Shown here piece by piece: positions 61,501 to 64,000 of a stretch of DNA of 64,000 nt. The translations under genes and the position numbers were made by a program. Every line of letters begins with the position of its first letter. Positions within the stretch are counted from its first letter, which is position 1. This DNA comes from Rallus limicola (lineage: Eukaryota > Chordata > Aves > Gruiformes > Rallidae), in NCBI GenBank assembly GCA_022605955.1, contig JAKCOZ010000001.1, positions 22,126,146 to 22,190,145 on the forward strand, given 5' to 3'. The notes under the pieces were generated by a model. The model made no database searches and was not told where the DNA came from. It saw only the letters and a program-made list of their open reading frames with translations.

Positions 61501-62873
61501 CATTAGATGGGTATGGATCAGCCTTACTCAGGAGAGGTCCTACAATTGCAGACTTCCTTTTCTCTGGTCTGTAAAAGGTGAGATTTGGCATACCCTGGAA
61601 AACAGTGGCAGTGGTTCCTAACGAGGCCACTAATATCAAGATAAACAGAGGGATTTTCTCTTTAGCCTGTTCACTGAATGCCGTGCACAGACCATGGCCA
61701 CATTGAGTTTTGTGTAAGTGGTCAGAAATCACAGCAATAGTACACAAGCAAATGAAACACCCATGGAGCACACACAGTGGCTTCCTAACACTTCAGCTGC
61801 TTAGACCTGTCAAAAGGAAAGAAAAACTGTGGGTATCTTGTCATAGAGAAAAACGCCATCTCTGTTCTAAATGAAAAGCACTCTAGAAACAGAATACAAA
61901 AGATGATACAAAGAACTTTTGATGTTTTATTTCTACACAGCGAGTGAAAAGGGAGAGAGACTCTACCTGTTTTATAGCTTGTTGTGCCAAGAATGCCATT
62001 TGCAATGGGTTGGGCTTTATGGCTTGCCTTGGCAGGCTCTGATTTTGGGGAAATCTCATCTGTGGTGCAGGAACTGCTGAACCATTGGACTTAGGGCTAT
62101 GGTTCTGAAAATGAATCAAACGTGGAGGTGCCTGCATGAAAACAAACAATACTGCAAGTTAGCTAGAAAAAATTTCTGGAAGATTGGATACAGAGCAGCC
62201 CTTTTAGACTTCTGAAACTCTTAACAAGTTAAATCAGATGCAAACAAGTAGTACCACGCAATTTATCTAAATGAGTATTTTCACTGTCAAAACCAAACCA
62301 AAACCCAGTAGATGGTTTTAAATTATTGACAGAGGCACCTTTTAGTCATTTGAAAAAATTAACAAAATACATAACTCGGCACTATCTATAGTTAGACACC
62401 ATATGATTATTTTTTAAATGAATTAAAATAGGCTCAATGCTACCAGGTATTCTGCCAGACAAGTGTAAAAAAACTTGTTCAATTTTAAGTAAAGAAAATG
62501 TTCCCTAACCCATTTATATAAGCATGTGCTAAAGACAAAGCTCTCAAGTTATGCATCTAGTGCCACAGTAAAAAAGAACATCTTCTCTGGAAATAGTCAT
62601 AACTTACATGATGAGAAGCAGGAGGTTGCTGGAGGGCTCCTGGCATTCTTGGATTGGGTAAACCTACTGGACCTGCTCTGCGTTGAGCTTGTTGTCTCTG
62701 AGCCATGACCTGTTGCTGCATGTGCTGGAGTCGGAGCTGAGCTAAGCTTATCTGTGTTGGGAACTTAGACAGCTGGTTTGAAGGTAAGCTGCCTGGTGGC
62801 TGTAAGTTTGCTTCCATCACAGGGCTCTTGGGCATATGTGGTGGAGTTTCTTTATCTTCAATTACCAAAGAAC
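43325..62873 (-). CDS. TRIM24: TRIM24 (TIF1-alpha), 3' part of gene, 11 coding exons
   Basis: Transcription intermediary factor 1-alpha: a nuclear TRIM-family E3 ubiquitin ligase, nuclear-receptor co-regulator and histone reader (PHD plus bromodomain). In transcript order the exons are 62873-62608, 62131-61967, 60566-60387, 57847-57706, 52931-52859, 51492-51324, 50779-50466, 47719-47587, 46190-46116, 44830-44681 and 43534-43325. All have GT-AG borders and matching phases, giving 624 residues plus stop. Human TRIM24 is about 1050, so the RING, B-boxes and coiled coil lie beyond 64,000. Seen in order: Gln-rich linker, HP1-type box PVVML, two IKQE/VKQE sumoylation motifs, nuclear-receptor box LTSLL, Cys4-His-Cys3 PHD finger, bromodomain with the acetyl-lysine-binding Asn in AEFN, and a basic QKKRLK tail. 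TRIM33/TRIM28 are excluded by sequence and synteny. Confidence 0.96.
44681..44830 (-). CDS. TRIM24: TRIM24 coding exon: bromodomain core
   Basis: A 50-codon, phase-0 exon with acceptor ccatttag and donor gttaga. It encodes [20 protein letters not shown], then [20 protein letters not shown] and EFNE. The Asn in AEFN is the residue that binds acetyl-lysine in TRIM24 and other bromodomains. Confidence 0.96.
46116..46190 (-). CDS. TRIM24: TRIM24 coding exon: start of bromodomain
   Basis: A 25-codon, phase-0 exon with acceptor gatgcag and donor gtatgt. It encodes [20 protein letters not shown] followed by PVPPT, helix Z and the start of the ZA loop. Confidence 0.95.
47587..47719 (-). CDS. TRIM24: TRIM24 coding exon: end of PHD finger
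   Basis: The acceptor is tttttag and the donor gtgagg. The first base completes Ser. It then reads [20 protein letters not shown] and ends LAPIDRR. WICTFC supplies the last two PHD Cys ligands. The acidic/basic linker to the bromodomain follows. Confidence 0.95.
47720..50465 (-). other. TRIM24 intron within the PHD finger
   Basis: A 2.7 kb A/T-rich intron splitting the PHD zinc ligands. It holds a low-complexity patch at about 49127-49225. Nothing else is recognised. Confidence 0.65.
49127..49225. repeat. Low-complexity (GT)n / C-run / (ACCAA)-rich patch
   Basis: A short GT dinucleotide run is followed by CCCCCC, an A run and a stretch composed almost only of A and C (CCAACCAACAAACAAA-like). 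It is simple sequence with no unit kept in register. Confidence 0.7.
50466..50779 (-). CDS. TRIM24: TRIM24 coding exon: nuclear-receptor box and first part of PHD finger
   Basis: A 314-base exon with acceptor cctgcag and donor gtaatt. It begins [20 protein letters not shown], containing LTSLL, the LxxLL nuclear-receptor box. It then carries [40 protein letters not shown] and FP plus two bases. The first Cys4-His-Cys part of the PHD zinc ligands is intact. Confidence 0.96.
50780..52858 (-). other. TRIM24 introns 50780-51323 and 51493-52858
   Basis: Two A/T-rich introns with standard ends. No repeat, RNA gene or coding signal is seen beyond the flanking exons. Confidence 0.65.
51324..51492 (-). 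CDS. TRIM24: TRIM24 coding exon with HP1 box and sumoylation motifs
   Basis: The acceptor is cttacag and the donor gtaata. After one base completing Ser it reads [40 protein letters not shown] and [21 protein letters not shown] fits the PxVxL HP1-binding pattern. IKQE and VKQE fit the sumoylation consensus. Confidence 0.95.
52859..52931 (-). CDS. TRIM24: TRIM24 small coding exon with tandem acceptor
   Basis: A 73-base exon ending before gtaagg. It encodes [20 protein letters not shown] and SRE, with both edge codons split. The acceptor is tag at 52932-52934, with a second, in-frame gag three bases later on the transcript (exon end at 52928). The two forms would differ by one Gly. Confidence 0.88.
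53223..53814 (+). repeat. 5' LTR of the degenerate provirus
   Basis: 592 bases starting TGTGCTCG and ending AACCACAACA. It aligns by eye along its length with the solo LTR at 58359-59090: GCACAGTAGCTG near the start, GGGATATCCCACACCAT in the middle, ATTAAACTGTCTTTATCT near the end. ATTAAA at 53685-53690 is a plausible LTR polyadenylation signal. Confidence 0.87.
53823..53840 (+). other. Retroviral primer binding site, tRNA-Lys type (degraded)
   Basis: TGGCACAAAGCGTGGGGC lies 8 bases after the LTR. It agrees at 14 of 18 positions with the primer binding site complementary to tRNA-Lys1,2, and the following TCAAAG continues the match. Position and sequence together make it convincing. Confidence 0.75.
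54174..54704 (+). repeat. Degenerate tandem array, ~49-bp unit, about 11 copies, inside the provirus
   Basis: Successive units follow the pattern GAAGGGACTGCGGCTGTGGG, then TAAGGCCACACCGTAGCAGG, then TTTGCCTCT or CACCCC. Clear units start near 54174, 54224, 54273, 54414, 54463 and 54512. Divergence between units is considerable. The array lies between the primer binding site and the internal region, so it belongs to the retroviral leader or gag region. Long open frames across it on both strands are by-products of the period and are not genes. Confidence 0.8.
54985..56328 (+). repeat. CR1 LINE fragment with part of the ORF2 reverse-transcriptase region, inserted in the provirus
   Basis: About 1.34 kb in + orientation. 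It starts within ORF2: [20 protein letters not shown] and [20 protein letters not shown] are readable before a stop at 55208-55210. Frameshifts and stops follow. The 3' region is intact: CTGGTCTAGTGGGTGTCCCT and GAACTAGATGATCTTTGAGG, ending in the CR1 tail TTCTAAGATTCTACGA. It is 5'-truncated and inactive. It must be younger than the provirus it interrupts. Confidence 0.92.
56475..56829 (+). repeat. 3' LTR of the provirus, internally deleted
   Basis: About 355 bases. It starts around TGGAAGTTTTGGTTGGGTCA and matches the LTR head (CAGCTGGTATTGGGCTGT). The roughly 235-base middle seen in the other two copies is missing. It rejoins at TGGCTTTTGCTCTACCTATC and ends GGTTAAATCATGATA. The exact 5' edge is uncertain by a few bases. 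Confidence 0.82.
57706..57847 (-). CDS. TRIM24: TRIM24 coding exon, Ser/Pro-rich linker
   Basis: The acceptor is ctttag and the donor gtagtt. It encodes [20 protein letters not shown], then [20 protein letters not shown] and LS plus one base. An internal cag 13 bases into the exon could be mistaken for the acceptor. The longer form is preferred because IDCS is conserved and keeps phase with the preceding exon. Confidence 0.93.
58359..59090 (+). mobile_element. Solo LTR of the same ERV family, interrupted by CR1
   Basis: Starts TGTGCCAGCTTTAGCTGGGA and ends GCAAAACGACGACA. Without the nested CR1 it is about 577 bases, close to the 592-base LTR at 53223. No primer binding site follows it, so it is a solo LTR left by recombination. 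The flanks GCCAC and GCCAT suggest a 5-bp target duplication with one mismatch. Its promoter sense is opposite to TRIM24. Confidence 0.86.
58385..58539 (+). repeat. CR1 3' tail nested in the solo LTR
   Basis: About 155 bases ending GATTCTATGATTCTAT. Upstream are GAGCTCAAGAAGCATCTGGA and GGAGTTGGACTCGATGATCC, as in CR1 3' regions. It splits the LTR between GGGACAGAGT and TTTCTTCACAGTAGCTGG, which are contiguous in the related LTRs. Confidence 0.88.
60387..60566 (-). CDS. TRIM24: TRIM24 coding exon, Ser/Thr/Pro-rich linker
   Basis: A 60-codon, phase-0 exon with acceptor ttttag and donor gtaagt. It reads [20 protein letters not shown], then [18 protein letters not shown] at its end. [13 protein letters not shown] is conserved in TIF1-alpha. 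Confidence 0.95.
60567..62607 (-). other. TRIM24 introns 60567-61966 and 62132-62607
   Basis: A/T-rich introns with standard splice ends. Nothing recognised. Confidence 0.65.
61967..62131 (-). CDS. TRIM24: TRIM24 coding exon, central linker
   Basis: A 55-codon, phase-0 exon with acceptor catgcag and donor gtagag. It begins [17 protein letters not shown] and ends [15 protein letters not shown], near-identical to the family block. Confidence 0.95.
62608..62873 (-). CDS. TRIM24: TRIM24 coding exon (first in window), Gln-rich linker
   Basis: The acceptor is atatcag (read on -) and the donor gtaagt. After two bases completing a codon it reads [40 protein letters not shown] and [15 protein letters not shown], ending PPASHH. 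This Gln-rich helix-prone stretch is characteristic of TIF1-alpha. Confidence 0.95.
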
Positions 62874-64000
62874 CTGATATAAACAAAATAAAATATCACA
62901 ATACTGCAGTTAGCAGAAATTCTGTTTTTCACAATTGTTTCCTCTTACATCATGTTCATTATTATAATGTAAAGAATGGATAAACATAGAATCATAGAAT
63001 ACCCTGAGTTGGAAGGGACCCATAAGGATCAAGTCCAACTGCTGGCTCCACACAGGGCCAGCCAAGTCAGAGCCTGTGACTGTACGCATCATGCAAGCAC
63101 TTCTTGAGCTCAGTCAAGCTCAGTGCTGTGAACACTTCCCTGGGGAGCCTGTTCCAGTGCCCAACCACCCTCTCAGTAAAAACAGGGAACAGAATTTATT
63201 TTGTTTGCTTCCCATTTTATAGTAAAATGTCTTGTGCTACAGCCTCCTCTATAAGGTGGGTTCTCCTACAAAGGCGTCCTGGCCTCTCCAGAAGAGCATG
63301 GGAGCAAAGTTTCAATGGGAAAGCATATCCTGATCCAATCATCTGATAAAATGATTTAGTTTTATAATAAAAGTTAACAGTCCTGTGATTCTTTCTGGCT
63401 TCTGAGTCAGCATCCTGGAATACTGAAATGATACTGTCAGTTGCTACACACCACCAATTCTAGGATGTGACGGCCATCTCCAGGAGATGTTTTATCTCTC
63501 TCCACTGACTTAGAAGATTTGAAAAGACTTGTTAGCTTTTAGACAGTAATGTTGGGTAAGAGATTTCATCTGTAGAGTGTGATCACTCTAGATTAATTTC
63601 AACTAGAACAGAGCTTGGTTTGATTCAAAGGAATAGCACACTGTACAAAACAGAGACAGTTCCTTTGCTTCGAAGAGAGTGAAACAGGGAAAGTTATTGT
63701 CCACAACAGAATTTAAAACTTCCAATGTTCAGTGGAAGGCTGTGTGACAGTTTTTCAACCCAAGTGGGAGATACACACCTCATGCTTCCTTCTCTCCCAG
63801 AGATTTAGGGCAGCTTCCAAGGAGAGTTCAACTCATAAGATGGGTACTCCATTAAACTCAGGTACAATTCTATTCTCATACTGACACTTGGTAACTTTAG
63901 TGTTGTACATGTTTCAAATAATGATTCTAGGAATTACTTTGACAATGGTATTGACTGTACTACAATCAACTGTCAAACCAATACCACACCCCTCTTCCAT
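62874..64000 (-). other. TRIM24 intronic sequence to the window end
   Basis: No further TRIM24 exon is readable. It contains the CR1 fragment at 62985-63183. Confidence 0.6.
62985..63183 (-). repeat. CR1 LINE 3' fragment
   Basis: On the - strand it ends CCCTTCCAACTCAGGGTATT followed by ATTCTATGATTCTATG. Its body (GAGCTCAAGAAGTGCTTGCA, GACTTGGCTGGCCCTGTG) matches the nested CR1 at 58385 closely, so both belong to the same subfamily, in opposite orientation. It lies about 110 bases upstream of a TRIM24 exon. Confidence 0.9.

Overview
The window is nuclear DNA from a vertebrate, most likely a bird. It holds large, GT-AG-spliced genes. It is scattered with CR1 LINE copies whose 3' ends carry the short repeated octamer-like tail, and it contains avian-type endogenous retrovirus LTRs. 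Gene content and order match the human 7q34 block ATP6V0A4, SVOPL, TRIM24, so the identification rests on both protein similarity and synteny. I cannot name the species.

Layout. (1) Positions 1-18,430: the 3' two thirds of ATP6V0A4 on the + strand, 13 coding exons from the cytosolic N-terminal half through the membrane domain to the stop at 18,091. The first ~4 kb is the upstream intron; earlier exons lie outside the window. (2) Positions 18,430-24,398: intergenic DNA with no gene I can support, probably holding the SVOPL promoter and untranslated 5' exon. (3) Positions 24,426-41,010: SVOPL on the + strand, complete as a coding region, 15 coding exons giving 490 residues and ending in a 12-base terminal coding exon. 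(4) Positions ~41,630-64,000: the 3' part of TRIM24 on the - strand, 11 coding exons covering the linker, nuclear-receptor box, HP1 box, PHD finger and bromodomain (624 residues). The RING, B-box and coiled-coil exons lie beyond position 64,000. SVOPL and TRIM24 converge tail to tail.

Repeats. Five CR1 fragments are recognisable. The TRIM24 introns also hold a decayed retroviral provirus (53,223-56,829) with two LTRs, a Lys-type primer binding site, a ~49-bp tandem array and a CR1 insertion. A second, solo LTR (58,359-59,090) has a CR1 tail nested inside it. Faint tRNA/MIR-like SINE fossils lie in ATP6V0A4 introns.

The three genes do not form a pathway. They are a proton-pump subunit, an orphan transporter of the SV2 family and a chromatin reader/ubiquitin ligase that share a conserved neighbourhood. 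I found no undescribed functional system. The most informative unusual features are the nested retroelements in TRIM24, the tandem array inside the provirus, and the SVOPL terminal micro-exon with its weak upstream donor.
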